Assembly: GCA_038064935.1 (NCBI GenBank)
Contig: JBBTRZ010000002.1
Span: 1 to 44,763 of the forward strand
Direction: 5' to 3'
DNA: 44,763 nucleotides
Origin: JAGVGK01 sp038064935
GTDB taxonomy: Bacteria; Patescibacteriota; Minisyncoccia; Phycocordibacterales; JACOZG01
Part shown: in pieces, positions 20,791 through 28,742 of the stretch
Position numbering within the stretch: the stretch's first letter is position 1
How the letters are laid out: each line of letters opens with the position of its first letter
Notes under the pieces: model-generated
What the model was told of the DNA's origin: nothing
The model's database searches: none
The model's input: only the letters and a program-made list of their open reading frames with translations
Position numbers and translations under genes: made by a program

Positions 20791-21780
20791 ATGGATAGAA
20801 AAAAATTGATACAACAAATTGAAGAATCGCGGGAATCACGAGTGATTACCTATGTCACCAGTGATCGGCAGGGCCCTTTTAACGCGCGGATTGCTATGGA
20901 TGTTATCCCATTGATTAGCAAGCAGCTTCAAGCCATAAGAAAGACACAAAATATTGACCTTCTCTTGTATAGCTCAGGTGGTGATACGATGGTGCCGTGG
21001 CGTCTAGTCTCGATGATTCGGGAATACTCTAGTAAGTTCTCCGTTCTTATACCATATAAGGCACATAGTGCCGCGACAATGATTGCTCTTGGGGCGGATG
21101 AAATCGTGATGAGCAATCTAAGCGAACTTTCACCGATTGACCCGTCAACGGCAAATGTTTTCAATCCGACTGACCCCACGAATCCGCAAAATCGAATTCC
21201 GATTTCGGTGGAGGATGTGATGGCCTATTTCGATTTGGCCAAAAACAAATTTGGTATTAAAAACGATGAAGAATTGTCGCGCGTATTTCTAAAGTTTGTC
21301 GAGGCTAATCCCCAAATTCACCCGTTGGCTTTGGGAAATGTAAACCGGATTCATAATCTTATTCGCATTTTGGCGAAGCGTCTGATTAAGAGTCATAAGA
21401 CACTGGTCAGAGAAGAGGAGATTGAAAAGATTGTTGATTACTTCACCGAAAAGTTATATTCCCATCAGTATTTTATTGGTCGGAAAGAGGCCAAAGAAGA
21501 TTTGGGGTTGAGAACTGTTGTAGATGCGGACGAGTCTTTATCCAAAACGATGACTGATCTATACGAAGAATATAACAAGGAGTTGGATTTCGGTAAAATG
21601 TGGAATCCGGAAAACGAGCTTGGAGCAAACGCCATGCAAAACAAGAAGGATTATAAAATTGCCTACATCGAAAGTTCCCAACTTTCAAATTATTATGATA
21701 TTTCTGTTGAATATCGCAAACAGCAAGTGAATAATACGGAACAAGTCGGGTTCAAGATTATCGGTCAGGGGTGGAAGTAA
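20791..21780 (+). CDS. ClpP/SppA-fold serine protease (SDH-type)
   Basis: A 329-residue protein of the serine dehydrogenase-proteinase type, within the ClpP/crotonase superfamily. Visible elements are VITYVTSD, then IDLLLYSSGGDTMVPWRLV (oxyanion-type GG turn), PYKAHSAATMIALGADEIVM (nucleophile Ser in HSAATMIALGA) and ELSPIDPS. No signal peptide or membrane helix is present, unlike secreted SppA. The C-terminal half is helical and charged. It stands first in an accessory operon with a small membrane-anchored protein 6 bp downstream and a HindIII-like system beyond. Its role there is unknown; regulated cleavage of the neighbour is one idea. Confidence 0.78.
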   Translation: MDRKKLIQQIEESRESRVITYVTSDRQGPFNARIAMDVIPLISKQLQAIRKTQNIDLLLYSSGGDTMVPWRLVSMIREYSSKFSVLIPYKAHSAATMIALGADEIVMSNLSELSPIDPSTANVFNPTDPTNPQNRIPISVEDVMAYFDLAKNKFGIKNDEELSRVFLKFVEANPQIHPLALGNVNRIHNLIRILAKRLIKSHKTLVREEEIEKIVDYFTEKLYSHQYFIGRKEAKEDLGLRTVVDADESLSKTMTDLYEEYNKELDFGKMWNPENELGANAMQNKKDYKIAYIESSQLSNYYDISVEYRKQQVNNTEQVGFKIIGQGWK

Positions 21781-21786
21781 AGTGAT

Positions 21787-22077
21787 ATGACCCTATTTGA
21801 AATCAATATAAATAATTCTTTCAATAAAAAGGTTGACGATACCCATAATGAAACGGTTGTTGGGAACGACTCAACTTTGAATAAAAATCTAGGCAATAAC
21901 ACGGAGATTAGTGCCCTCAATGTCGCGTCACTTACTAGTTCCGTTGTGGGTAACCAAACAGGTTTTACTATCGGGGATATTAAACGCAAAACATTAATTC
22001 GCGAAATTTTAGTTGGGGCAACAGGAAGTGTTATGGGGTCTATAATTACGCTTATAATAACTAACTTTTTGAGATAA
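21787..22077 (+). CDS. Small tail-anchored membrane protein, 96 aa
   Basis: Not recognised. The N-terminal 60 residues are polar and Asn/Thr-rich (NINNSFNKKVDDTHNETVVG), with a beta-like repeat pattern N-T-E-I/N-Q-T. They are followed by GDIKRKTLIREILVGATGS and a single hydrophobic helix (VMGSIITLIITNFL) at the extreme C-terminus, so it is probably a tail-anchored membrane protein. It begins 6 bp after the ClpP/SppA-fold protease gene, which suggests co-translation. AT-rich composition matches the HindIII-like genes downstream rather than the core genome. Confidence 0.55.
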   Translation: MTLFEININNSFNKKVDDTHNETVVGNDSTLNKNLGNNTEISALNVASLTSSVVGNQTGFTIGDIKRKTLIREILVGATGSVMGSIITLIITNFLR

Positions 22078-22114
22078 TCGAATATGCATTTACTAAACTT
22101 GGCTGGAAAAAAAT

Positions 22115-22990
22115 ATGAAGAAAACCTTTAGAGAAGAAATCATAGATGATATTTTTAAGTTTAGTGGTGAGAAAAACGCTTTTGAATTGATTGAAAATAA
22201 ATATCGTTCTATAAATAAAAAGACGCTTACCGAAGAACTCATACAGGTTGGTATAATGCCCGAAGTTTTTGACCACGATAGCTCGGAGGAAAAATTGTGG
22301 TCCAAGTTCTCTGATCTTATCCTCTCTAAGTCCTTGGGTTATTTAGGGTTGCCATCAGAAGTATTGAGAACGAGAGGTAATTCGGCAGATGTTTATTCAA
22401 AAGCTAAAGAATATACATTAGTTAGCGACGCAAAGTGTTTTCGTTTAAGTAGAACGGCAAAAAATCAAAAAGATTTCAAGGTAAAAGCATTGGATGATTG
22501 GCGGAGAGAAGATACTTACGCGCTTTTAGTCTCCCCACTATCCCAATATCCAGCCGACCAGAGTCAAATATACCCACAAGCATTTTCGCAAAATGTGACC
22601 CTTCTTTCCTATCTCCATCTTCAATTTCTCATTAAAAAAGGCGTCAGCGGTAACCTAGAAGATCTGTGGAAACTGCCAGTGTACATTAAAAAGAATTATA
22701 AACTTGAAGACCAAAAAAGGGGATATACATATTGGCACGCAGTTGACACGGTTGTTTGTAAAATTACAGGGCAAACAATCGAAATTCTCAAAAAGTATAA
22801 ACAGCAAGAAATAGAAAAGACTAGGGAAGTTGGGCAAGAAGGAATAAATTACTGGATTTCAAAAATAGAAGAATTCAAGAAACTCTCTCGAGAACAAGCA
22901 GTCAAGCTGCTTATTAAAGCACAAAAGATTGAACAAAAAATCGAGACAATCAAAAAGGCGATTGAAAAGGCCTTTGTAGAAAAACTATGA
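22115..22990 (+). CDS. HindIII-like type II restriction endonuclease
   Basis: Cleaves unmodified DNA; HindIII cuts AAGCTT. The 291-residue protein matches the HindIII family over most of its length. The hallmark is SDAKCFRLSRTAKNQKDFK (residues 104-122) followed by VKALDDWR, almost identical to what I recall of HindIII itself, with Asp105 and Lys107 as the D-x-K catalytic half-site and GNSADV (Asp92) upstream. ILPE-like GIMPEVF and the SQIYPQAF segment also fit. The stop overlaps the methylase start by 4 bp. AT-rich codon use differs from the flanking core genes, suggesting transfer. Recognition of AAGCTT is inferred from similarity. Confidence 0.92.
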   Translation: MKKTFREEIIDDIFKFSGEKNAFELIENKYRSINKKTLTEELIQVGIMPEVFDHDSSEEKLWSKFSDLILSKSLGYLGLPSEVLRTRGNSADVYSKAKEYTLVSDAKCFRLSRTAKNQKDFKVKALDDWRREDTYALLVSPLSQYPADQSQIYPQAFSQNVTLLSYLHLQFLIKKGVSGNLEDLWKLPVYIKKNYKLEDQKRGYTYWHAVDTVVCKITGQTIEILKKYKQQEIEKTREVGQEGINYWISKIEEFKKLSREQAVKLLIKAQKIEQKIETIKKAIEKAFVEKL

Positions 22991-23850
22991 GTACTAAAGA
23001 TTATAAAAATAAAATAATGCAGGGGGATTGTCTTGAAGTGATGAAATCATTTGATGATGGGTCGATTGATTTGGTAGTTACATCTCCGCCTTATGATGGT
23101 TTAAGGAACTATAATGGATATTTTTTTGACTTTAAAGCTGTTGCTAAAGAGTTGTTTAGAGTTACTAAGCAGGGTGGTGTAGTGGTCTGGGTAATTGGTG
23201 ATGCCACAATTGATGGAAGCGAGACCGGAACAAGTTTTAAACAAGCCCTTTATTTTCGGGAAATTGGGTTTAATCTGCATGATACAATGATTTTTAAAAA
23301 GATAAACCCTGTACCACAAATTTACAGAAAACGATATAACAATCAATTTGAATACATGTTTGTTTTTAGTAAAGGGGTAGTGAAAACTCATAACCCAATT
23401 ATGGTGGACTGCTTGCATGCTGGCCTGCAACTAAATGGAACGACATATAAAAATTACTCAAAAAACATACAAGAAAGGGGTAAAATGGCAAAACCAGTAA
23501 AAGACAAAAAGGTAAAAGGAAACATTTGGGAATATGTGGTTGGGAAAAATAAGGAGGACCAGGAAGCAAAAGGACATCCAGCCCCATTTCCTTGCGAATT
23601 GGCGCAAGATCATATCCTGTCTTGGAGCAATGAGGGCGATTTAGTTTTAGATCCAATGTGTGGGAGTGGTACAACTTGTAAGATGGCAAAGAGATTGGGT
23701 AGACATTATATAGGGTTAGATGTAAGTTCGGATTATTGTAGAATTGCCGAAGAGAGGTTGAGAATGGAAAATAATTTTAATTTGTGGACAGTAACTTTGA
23801 GAGATGAGCCCACGACATTTTTCAAGCCGATTACATTGCAGAAAAATTGA
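22987..23850 (+). CDS. DNA adenine methyltransferase of the HindIII-like system (beta class)
   Basis: Protects host sites from the partner nuclease by N6-adenine methylation; the amino group targeted is inferred from class and partner. The catalytic motif IV TSPPYDGLRNYNG is at about residues 32-44. The SAM-binding motif (DPMCGSGTTCKMAKRLGRHYIGLD) lies C-terminally around residue 220, giving the beta order of motifs. PAPFPCELAQDHI is motif X. The 287-aa length is typical. It overlaps the nuclease gene by 4 bp. A GC-poor composition is shared with that gene. Confidence 0.93.
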   Translation: MSTKDYKNKIMQGDCLEVMKSFDDGSIDLVVTSPPYDGLRNYNGYFFDFKAVAKELFRVTKQGGVVVWVIGDATIDGSETGTSFKQALYFREIGFNLHDTMIFKKINPVPQIYRKRYNNQFEYMFVFSKGVVKTHNPIMVDCLHAGLQLNGTTYKNYSKNIQERGKMAKPVKDKKVKGNIWEYVVGKNKEDQEAKGHPAPFPCELAQDHILSWSNEGDLVLDPMCGSGTTCKMAKRLGRHYIGLDVSSDYCRIAEERLRMENNFNLWTVTLRDEPTTFFKPITLQKN

Positions 23851-23880
23851 TTTCTAATTTACCAAAATATAATTACAAAA

Positions 23881-24513
23881 ATGTCTCAAGATAACAAAAA
23901 CTTTTACCAATTCAAGATAAGTTTGAATTATTCGAAGCCGTTGATTTGGCGGCGGATTCAAGTTCCGAGGACTTACACTTTTTGGGAATTTAGCTGCGCG
24001 ATTTTGGATGCGATGGGTTGGAGTGGCGGACATCTGCACGGTTTTACATTTTCTGACAAGAAAAATAATTGGCGGATGATTAATATTATGGTTCCTTCGC
24101 CAGATGACGAAGAGTACATGGATAGAATAATTGATGAGCGAACGGCGAAGATTGCCGATTATTTTGAAAAAATTTCCAAACAGTGTAAATATGAGTACGA
24201 TTTTGGCGATGGGTGGGTGCATACTGTTTTGTTAGAAAAAGTGTTGCCAATGATGCCTGGCCAAAAATACCCGAAGTGTCTCGCGGGCAAGAGGACTTGC
24301 CCGCCCGATGATTGTGGTGGAATTGGCGGCTATGAAAGATTGATTGAAATTCTTAAAAAACCGAAACATCCGGAACACAAGGATATGATGGAATGGCTTT
24401 GTCTCGACTTCGTCAATGAATTTGACCCGGAAGAATTTGATCCAAGCAAAATTTATTTCAGCGATCCCAAGGAAATGTTGAAAGAATTTGAGGATTACAC
24501 AAAACAGAAATGA
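23881..24513 (+). CDS. Plasmid pRiA4b ORF-3 family protein
   Basis: A 210-residue protein of the pRiA4b ORF-3-like / IS1096 TnpR-passenger family. Typical segments are FKISLNYSKPLIWRRIQVP, TFWEFSCAILDAMGWSGGHLHGF, CKYEYDFGDGWVHTVLLEK and PKCLAGKRTCPPDDCGGIGGY with paired Cys. The biochemical role is unknown; members are common on plasmids, transposons and in accessory regions. It sits between the HindIII-like methylase (30 bp upstream) and tRNA-Ser, at the end of the first accessory block. It was probably brought in with that block. Confidence 0.88.
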   Translation: MSQDNKNFYQFKISLNYSKPLIWRRIQVPRTYTFWEFSCAILDAMGWSGGHLHGFTFSDKKNNWRMINIMVPSPDDEEYMDRIIDERTAKIADYFEKISKQCKYEYDFGDGWVHTVLLEKVLPMMPGQKYPKCLAGKRTCPPDDCGGIGGYERLIEILKKPKHPEHKDMMEWLCLDFVNEFDPEEFDPSKIYFSDPKEMLKEFEDYTKQK

Positions 24514-24553
24514 ATTTCTAAAAATCTTTGTAATGTGTTAGTTTAATTAAATT

Positions 24554-24640
24554 GGAGGAGTGCCGGAGCGGTTAACGGAACGGTTTGCTAAACCGTGGGC
24601 CTCTTAAAGGGTCCCGTGGGTTCGAATCCCACCTCCTCCG
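24554..24640 (+). tRNA. tRNA-Ser (GCT anticodon)
   Basis: Acceptor GGAGGAG/CTCCTCC with G discriminator, a long variable arm (GGGCCTCTTAAAGGGTCCC region) and anticodon stem CGGTT/AACCG around GCT. The T-arm is GTGGGTTCGAATCCCAC. The long variable arm is diagnostic of class II tRNA-Ser. Its 3' 13 bases are repeated at 24804-24816. Confidence 0.94.
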
Positions 24641-24935
24641 AAAAATAACGAACGAAGTGAGTATATTTTACGAGAGGAGAGCGAGCGAACTGCTTCGCTC
24701 GCTGGTGGGATTCGAACGCCGGAGCGATGTTCCGCCAGCAGGCGGAAGCGCGAGGTCCGACTAGCAAAAATTTTGCGTCGGCAAAATTTTATGCGGAGCC
24801 GAACCCACCTCCTCCGCCAAAATTGAAAATCGGAATTGAAAGCTGAAGCGGGGGGGCGCCACACGCNNNNNNNNNNCGGGCCCCCCCCCGCTTCGTCCGT
24901 TTCTTCTGATTCCGAATTTTGGCGGAATTCAGGGA
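24641..24935. repeat. Degenerate tRNA-linked repeat region with scaffold gap
   Basis: No gene is supported. Contents in order: an AGCGAGCGAA hairpin (24680-24703); a T-arm-like segment in inverse orientation (24704-24716, GGTGGGATTCGAA); a TCCGCCAGCAGGCGGA near-palindrome (24731-24746); an AAAATTTTGC-GTCG-GCAAAATTTT hairpin (24767-24790); a repeat of the tRNA-Ser 3' end (24804-24816); and the left copy of the 25-bp direct repeat. Ten N follow at 24867-24876, flanked by G and C runs. Sequence around the gap may be misassembled. Confidence 0.6.
24815..24839. repeat. 25-bp direct repeat, left copy
   Basis: The first 20 bases are CCGCCAAAATTGAAAATCGG. The full 25 bases recur exactly at 28743-28767, on the other side of the second restriction operon; the next five bases also match at four positions. 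It may mark the ends of an inserted unit or be one more dispersed repeat. Confidence 0.7.
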
Positions 24936-26396
24936 CTAATCAAAGAGCGATGACTTTATTCTGGGTCTACCAATCAGTTTGTGTATATCAAGCTGCTTAA
25001 GCAAATCGACCGTATACGGACGTTTTGCATCAACGAAGGTCATCGCCCTAAGGAAACCAAGAGCGGAGCTTGAGTTAAGAATGCCCGCCAATTCCTTTGC
25101 ATCCGTCGCGCTTTCAAACGAAACAAAATTGACAGTATCGTCCGCAACTATTGGTTTACCAAAATAAGCGCCGAGTATTCTGAAGCGCGGCTCTTTATAT
25201 AGTCCAGAAATAGCAACTTTCCACGGACTAAAAGAATAACTGCCAATTCCAAAAATAGAAAATGGCGGGCGGTTCTTATAAATACTACTAGCTCGTCTAG
25301 CAAGGTCGTCTTGGTTGGATTTTAGATATGCCCACGTTTTTGGAGCTGATTTTTCGATGGTCGAGGTATCATCGTCAATTTTCTTTTGCGTCACAATTAC
25401 CCATCTACTAGGTTCTCTCTCGTTAAACAAATCGGAGCTTTTGACCATCGGGTAGATATATTCCTCTTCAAGCTCAATTTCTTCACCCAAACCATTTCGA
25501 TAAAGATTTTCGCCAACACGGTGTAATTCCATGATTTTACTGCAATCATGCTTGATTCCACTTCTCCATGTATACTCCTGTTCCGTTTGAGAAAGTAAAT
25601 GTTTCCATTTTTCGTACAAGACAACATCTGAAACTGCTCTCCCATTTCTGAATCCAATTATTCGATTGGGCTGCAAATTGGAATCTAGCGAAGTATACCA
25701 AAGGCATTCTTTGCTAATGACATTTGGCGAAAATTTTACTACCAAAAGACATGCTTCAACTGACGCATCAAAATCTTCTTTTGCGTCTATTTCATAAATG
25801 GCAGAGTCGCCTATATCTAGTCCGTTTTTCCATGCGTAAGTCAAAACTTTTCTAGCGACCGAAAGTTTGCAAAGTATAGCAAGCGTTGCATTTCTATCAG
25901 TCAGAGCATCAAACAACTTAATCATCATCCATTCTGAAATATCAAAATTGCTTTTTCCGGTGAGAGCATCCATCCCTTTTAATTTTTGGGAATTGTTCTT
26001 TATGGGAATATTTGTACCCTCGATTGAGCTAATTTGTGAGTTAGTAACCCATGGTGGATTTCCGATTACAAGTATCGGCTCCGGTAAATTAGAAATATAC
26101 TTATTCCAATTGAATTGGAAAAAATCCTCGGTTTGTATTTCAACCTTGCTCTTATCTTTACCCATACCCCTTTTGACCATTTGCGTATAGGTTGGGTTGA
26201 TATCTAACGCGATTCCTTTTTTAATTGAAGGGAAAAATTCTAATGCAGAAAAAACGAAGTTGCCAACCCCACAAGTTGGTTCTATTAGAGAAACTGGATT
26301 TGCGCCGTTTTGTTTAATCAAATTGCAAACGCGGGACGCAAGCTCCGCTGGGGTCTGAAAATCACCGAATTCAACTTTGTTTTTTGATCTTGCCAT
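24936..26396 (-). CDS. Gamma-class N6-adenine DNA methyltransferase
   Basis: A 486-residue type II-like modification enzyme. The N-terminus has FGDFQTPAELASRVC and the SAM motif IEPTCGVGNFVFSAL (about 38-52). The catalytic NPPW follows in LVIGNPPWVTNSQ (about 112). A large C-terminal part (about 240-480) would be the target recognition domain, ending in LKQLDIHKLIGRPRI. The order SAM motif, NPPY/W, TRD defines the gamma class. The gene is the last of the minus-strand operon and begins 1 bp after the stop of the endonuclease gene. Its target sequence cannot be read from the protein. Confidence 0.9.
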   Translation of the reverse strand: MARSKNKVEFGDFQTPAELASRVCNLIKQNGANPVSLIEPTCGVGNFVFSALEFFPSIKKGIALDINPTYTQMVKRGMGKDKSKVEIQTEDFFQFNWNKYISNLPEPILVIGNPPWVTNSQISSIEGTNIPIKNNSQKLKGMDALTGKSNFDISEWMMIKLFDALTDRNATLAILCKLSVARKVLTYAWKNGLDIGDSAIYEIDAKEDFDASVEACLLVVKFSPNVISKECLWYTSLDSNLQPNRIIGFRNGRAVSDVVLYEKWKHLLSQTEQEYTWRSGIKHDCSKIMELHRVGENLYRNGLGEEIELEEEYIYPMVKSSDLFNEREPSRWVIVTQKKIDDDTSTIEKSAPKTWAYLKSNQDDLARRASSIYKNRPPFSIFGIGSYSFSPWKVAISGLYKEPRFRILGAYFGKPIVADDTVNFVSFESATDAKELAGILNSSSALGFLRAMTFVDAKRPYTVDLLKQLDIHKLIGRPRIKSSLFD

Positions 26397-26397
26397 C

Positions 26398-27060
26398 TTA
26401 TTGTATTAAGTTTAGCACTCCGTTCACTTTTCCTGCTTCTTGAATAACCCTGCCGTATTGAAGTCGCCACTGGAGAGCGTTGGAGATTGTTAGATATCCT
26501 TGCTCCGGTCGTTTCTTTAATACTTCTTCAGCAAGCTTGGTCGCCTCTATTTCTTCTACTGGCAAATTTTTATCCATCATAAACGCCATTAAATCGTCCA
26601 CGTTACCTTTGTTTTCAAGAATTTGAAGCAATCCTGTTGTCATCTGAAAATCAGCCGTTTGTTCTTTTTCTACAAAAACGGTATGTAGAAAATTCAGCAC
26701 GGCTGACTTCGATTTTCGGTCATCGGCTTTTTCGTAAACAAATACGAGCAAGCAGTAGCCGAGCCCGAAAATCTTTTGCCGGGCAGATTTAAATGGACAA
26801 GAAGATTGTGGCTGTTTAATACTGGTAACTTTTATATCAACACCTATGTCGGGGAAATCAATCCCATTCGCAGAGTTGCCTGGGGCAAATGAATATTGTG
26901 TCATCAAATGTGCCCTAAATTTGTGCTCGATATAAGTTCCGACCGCCTTTCCATCAGTAACGCCGTAAAGTTCAAAAAGTTTTTCTTTCGACTGTTTTTT
27001 AGAAAAAATCGCCGCCTCTTTTTTCAAGATGCCGATTGTAAGTTTTGGTTTGTTCTTCAT
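26398..27060 (-). CDS. PD-(D/E)XK restriction endonuclease
   Basis: I chose the ATG at 27060 (220 aa), because the longer reading frame would overlap the upstream gene. The nuclease core is GNSANGIDFPDIGVDIKVTS (Asp in FPDIGVD, then D-x-K in DIKV), followed by KQPQSSCPFKSARQKIFGLG and a YCLLVFVYEK strand. The C-terminus QGYLTISNALQWRLQYGRVI is another conserved segment. Homologues I recall are annotated as restriction endonucleases beside adenine methylases, as here. It probably cuts the site protected by the gamma-class methylase downstream. Confidence 0.85.
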   Translation of the reverse strand: MKNKPKLTIGILKKEAAIFSKKQSKEKLFELYGVTDGKAVGTYIEHKFRAHLMTQYSFAPGNSANGIDFPDIGVDIKVTSIKQPQSSCPFKSARQKIFGLGYCLLVFVYEKADDRKSKSAVLNFLHTVFVEKEQTADFQMTTGLLQILENKGNVDDLMAFMMDKNLPVEEIEATKLAEEVLKKRPEQGYLTISNALQWRLQYGRVIQEAGKVNGVLNLIQ

Positions 27061-27070
27061 AGTAATTATG

Positions 27071-27856
27071 TTATACCCTTCCGTTAAGAAACGTTTCTGC
27101 CTTTTGACGACCGAGCCCACGCAATTTCCATACTCCATTATCGTCATCAACTAAACTTTTTAGCCGATGAGCGGCAACCTCTGCTGCATTCTTTTTCGGT
27201 CCGTGTCGTTTTATTGCATCTACCAGCACTTGCCGTTCGATTCGATGTGGATATTTAAAGTATAGCAACAACAAGCCAATTTCGGGAGCACTAAGACGAT
27301 CAAAATTGATATATGGCCGTCCATCAATCTCCTCAAACGAGGGATATATTTTCTCCGAAAGCGATTCAATCAATGCAGAAATGTCGGCGGGGGTTGTAGT
27401 TTCGGCATTACTGAATCGCACTATTTCCGCAACCACCCAGGACATGAGAGGAATGACGGCTTTTGCATCCATTTCGTTCGCGTCAACATCATCAGCGTCA
27501 TGCCTGCCACCTCGATTACTCGCAATTTCGTAGAGGAAAAGGCATGATTTGGGAATAACAATGCGAACCACTTCTGAATAAGAAGAGTTGAGCGTCTCAA
27601 GGTTTTTCAAGGCAACCCCCGCTTTAAATTTACGAGCGGCAGGAACAGATTGACCACAATAAATCATCAGGCATTTCACGACTGCCTCCACAAACTTTCC
27701 TGCCTTAATTCCAACGCCCTCCCAATCACCACTTCTATATTTCTTTGCTCCATCCAAAAAATATTTTAGTAATGAATCAACCTGTTTTGCTGAAAAGACG
27801 GTTATGAGTATTGACCTGATTTCCTTAATTCCTGTTTTTGGAGTTGATTTTGACAT
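27071..27856 (-). CDS. Restriction-operon associated protein, unknown function
   Basis: A 261-residue protein without membrane segments. An N-terminal helical domain (about 20-150) includes GDWEGVGIKAGKFVEAVVKCL and the conserved-looking ASNRGGRHDADDVDANEMDA, followed by a membrane-free hydrophobic helix (VIPLMSWVVAEIVRF). The C-terminal part (about 185-260) looks like a winged helix (APEIGLLLLYFKYPHRIERQ). The RGGRHDADDV stretch recalls HEPN-like helical domains of defence proteins, but the RxxxH spacing is not canonical. Position between winged-helix proteins and the endonuclease implies a role in the restriction system. Confidence 0.6.
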   Translation of the reverse strand: MSKSTPKTGIKEIRSILITVFSAKQVDSLLKYFLDGAKKYRSGDWEGVGIKAGKFVEAVVKCLMIYCGQSVPAARKFKAGVALKNLETLNSSYSEVVRIVIPKSCLFLYEIASNRGGRHDADDVDANEMDAKAVIPLMSWVVAEIVRFSNAETTTPADISALIESLSEKIYPSFEEIDGRPYINFDRLSAPEIGLLLLYFKYPHRIERQVLVDAIKRHGPKKNAAEVAAHRLKSLVDDDNGVWKLRGLGRQKAETFLNGRV

Positions 27857-27861
27857 AGTGA

Positions 27862-28187
27862 TTACCAGACATATGCTTTCAACTTCTTATTACCGGAACC
27901 TTTCGAGGTAACCCGTAGAAGTTTCCTTTTGAACAGACGGAGAAATGCCATGACGACTTATCCACTTCGCACGCATACACGGACTGAAGTTTCGTCTGGA
28001 CTTCTGGTGCGGTTTTCGGTTGTTTTAAAAAGCCCGTATCGCGCAGAGTGAGAATCCTATCAGGCAAGCTATTGCCCCTGTCCTTACCACTGACCTTGGA
28101 TTTCCGCGACTTTGACTTGCCGGATTCAAACACCGCCGTTTCCAGTTTTTCTATTCGCCGCGCCATGTCATTGAGATCGTTTTTCAT
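27862..28187 (-). pseudogene. Frameshifted winged-helix protein
   Basis: The frame from 28187 reads MKNDLNDMARRIEKLETAVF ... LPDRILTLRDTGFLKQPKTAPEVQTKL ... YACEVDKSS and then goes to SWHFSVCSKGNF and a stop at 27879. Shifting by one base near 27955-27975 continues instead as VVMAFLRLFKRKLLRVTSKG and SGNKKLKAYVW, ending at 27862. That is the expected winged-helix C-terminus and brings the stop to 5 bp before the next start. A single-base deletion or an assembly error is likely. The intact product would be about 107 aa, a paralogue of the following gene. Confidence 0.75.
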
Positions 28188-28198
28188 ATTCTTCTAGA

Positions 28199-28570
28199 TT
28201 AGTTGCCGTAAACCCATTTACCATCAACTTTTTTCCTGCCAATAAATCTTTTCTGTACGAGACCAAGAACGACACCCGAAAGCGTCGTGGTGGGGTAAAT
28301 AAAACCCTTTTCCTCAATGGCATGAGCAATTTCTCCAAGAGTTTTCGTCTTTTTGAAAAACCCCTCCTCTTTCAGAGCTATTACCAAGTCAGACGCACCC
28401 GCCCTCTTTCGTTGTTCTTTCTGGGCTTGAGTATGACCCTTTTTAACCTCTTTTGCCTTATGGACGGAAGCCGCCGTCTCAAATTGAGAAAGAATACTGG
28501 TTACTTCTGCCTCGGTTCCCTCGACCGTGATCACCGTCCCAGTTTTTGATTTGATAGTTGCCTTTGCCAT
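28199..28570 (-). CDS. Small winged-helix protein of the restriction operon
   Basis: A 123-residue basic protein. N-terminal residues 1-45 form a small alpha/beta segment (TVITVEGTEAEVTSILSQF). Residues about 60-120 form a winged helix: DLVIALKEEGFFKKTKTLGE, HAIEEKGFIYPTTTLSGVVL and GLVQKRFIGRKKVDGKWVYG. It shares the 'GFxKxxKT..E......Y......S' pattern with the frameshifted gene downstream, so the two are paralogues. It is the first gene of the minus-strand operon and could act as a controller of the restriction genes. That role is inferred. Confidence 0.65.
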   Translation of the reverse strand: MAKATIKSKTGTVITVEGTEAEVTSILSQFETAASVHKAKEVKKGHTQAQKEQRKRAGASDLVIALKEEGFFKKTKTLGEIAHAIEEKGFIYPTTTLSGVVLGLVQKRFIGRKKVDGKWVYGN

Positions 28571-28599
28571 AGTTTTGTTATTATGATTCTATATTGCGT

Positions 28600-28629
28600 A
28601 TTCTACACCAATGTGAAATCAGAAGTCAA
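28600..28629 (-). promoter_or_regulatory. Promoter of the minus-strand restriction operon
   Basis: On the minus strand TTGACT (28629-28624), an 18-bp spacer and TAGAAT (28605-28600), 29 bp upstream of the first winged-helix gene. Confidence 0.65.
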
Positions 28630-28742
28630 GTATCTTAATAGTCGCCCGCTTCCCCGCAACCGCGAGGGCATAGCGGAAGGGGGGTGGGGGGAATTCCGCC
28701 CGCCGAGTCCAGCCAGTTCCGTTCGGATTTTTTCAAATACAC

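Noticed and set aside
20791..22077. Bacterial gasdermin with activating protease
   Set aside because: The 96-aa membrane protein is far too short for a gasdermin fold and has its single helix at the C-terminus. Only the general idea of protease plus membrane protein was kept.
24604..24864. Minus-strand 86-codon frame over tRNA-Ser
   Set aside because: It overlaps the tRNA and the repeat remnants; its GGGGIRTHGTL-type sequence is the usual translation of a reverse tRNA-Ser.
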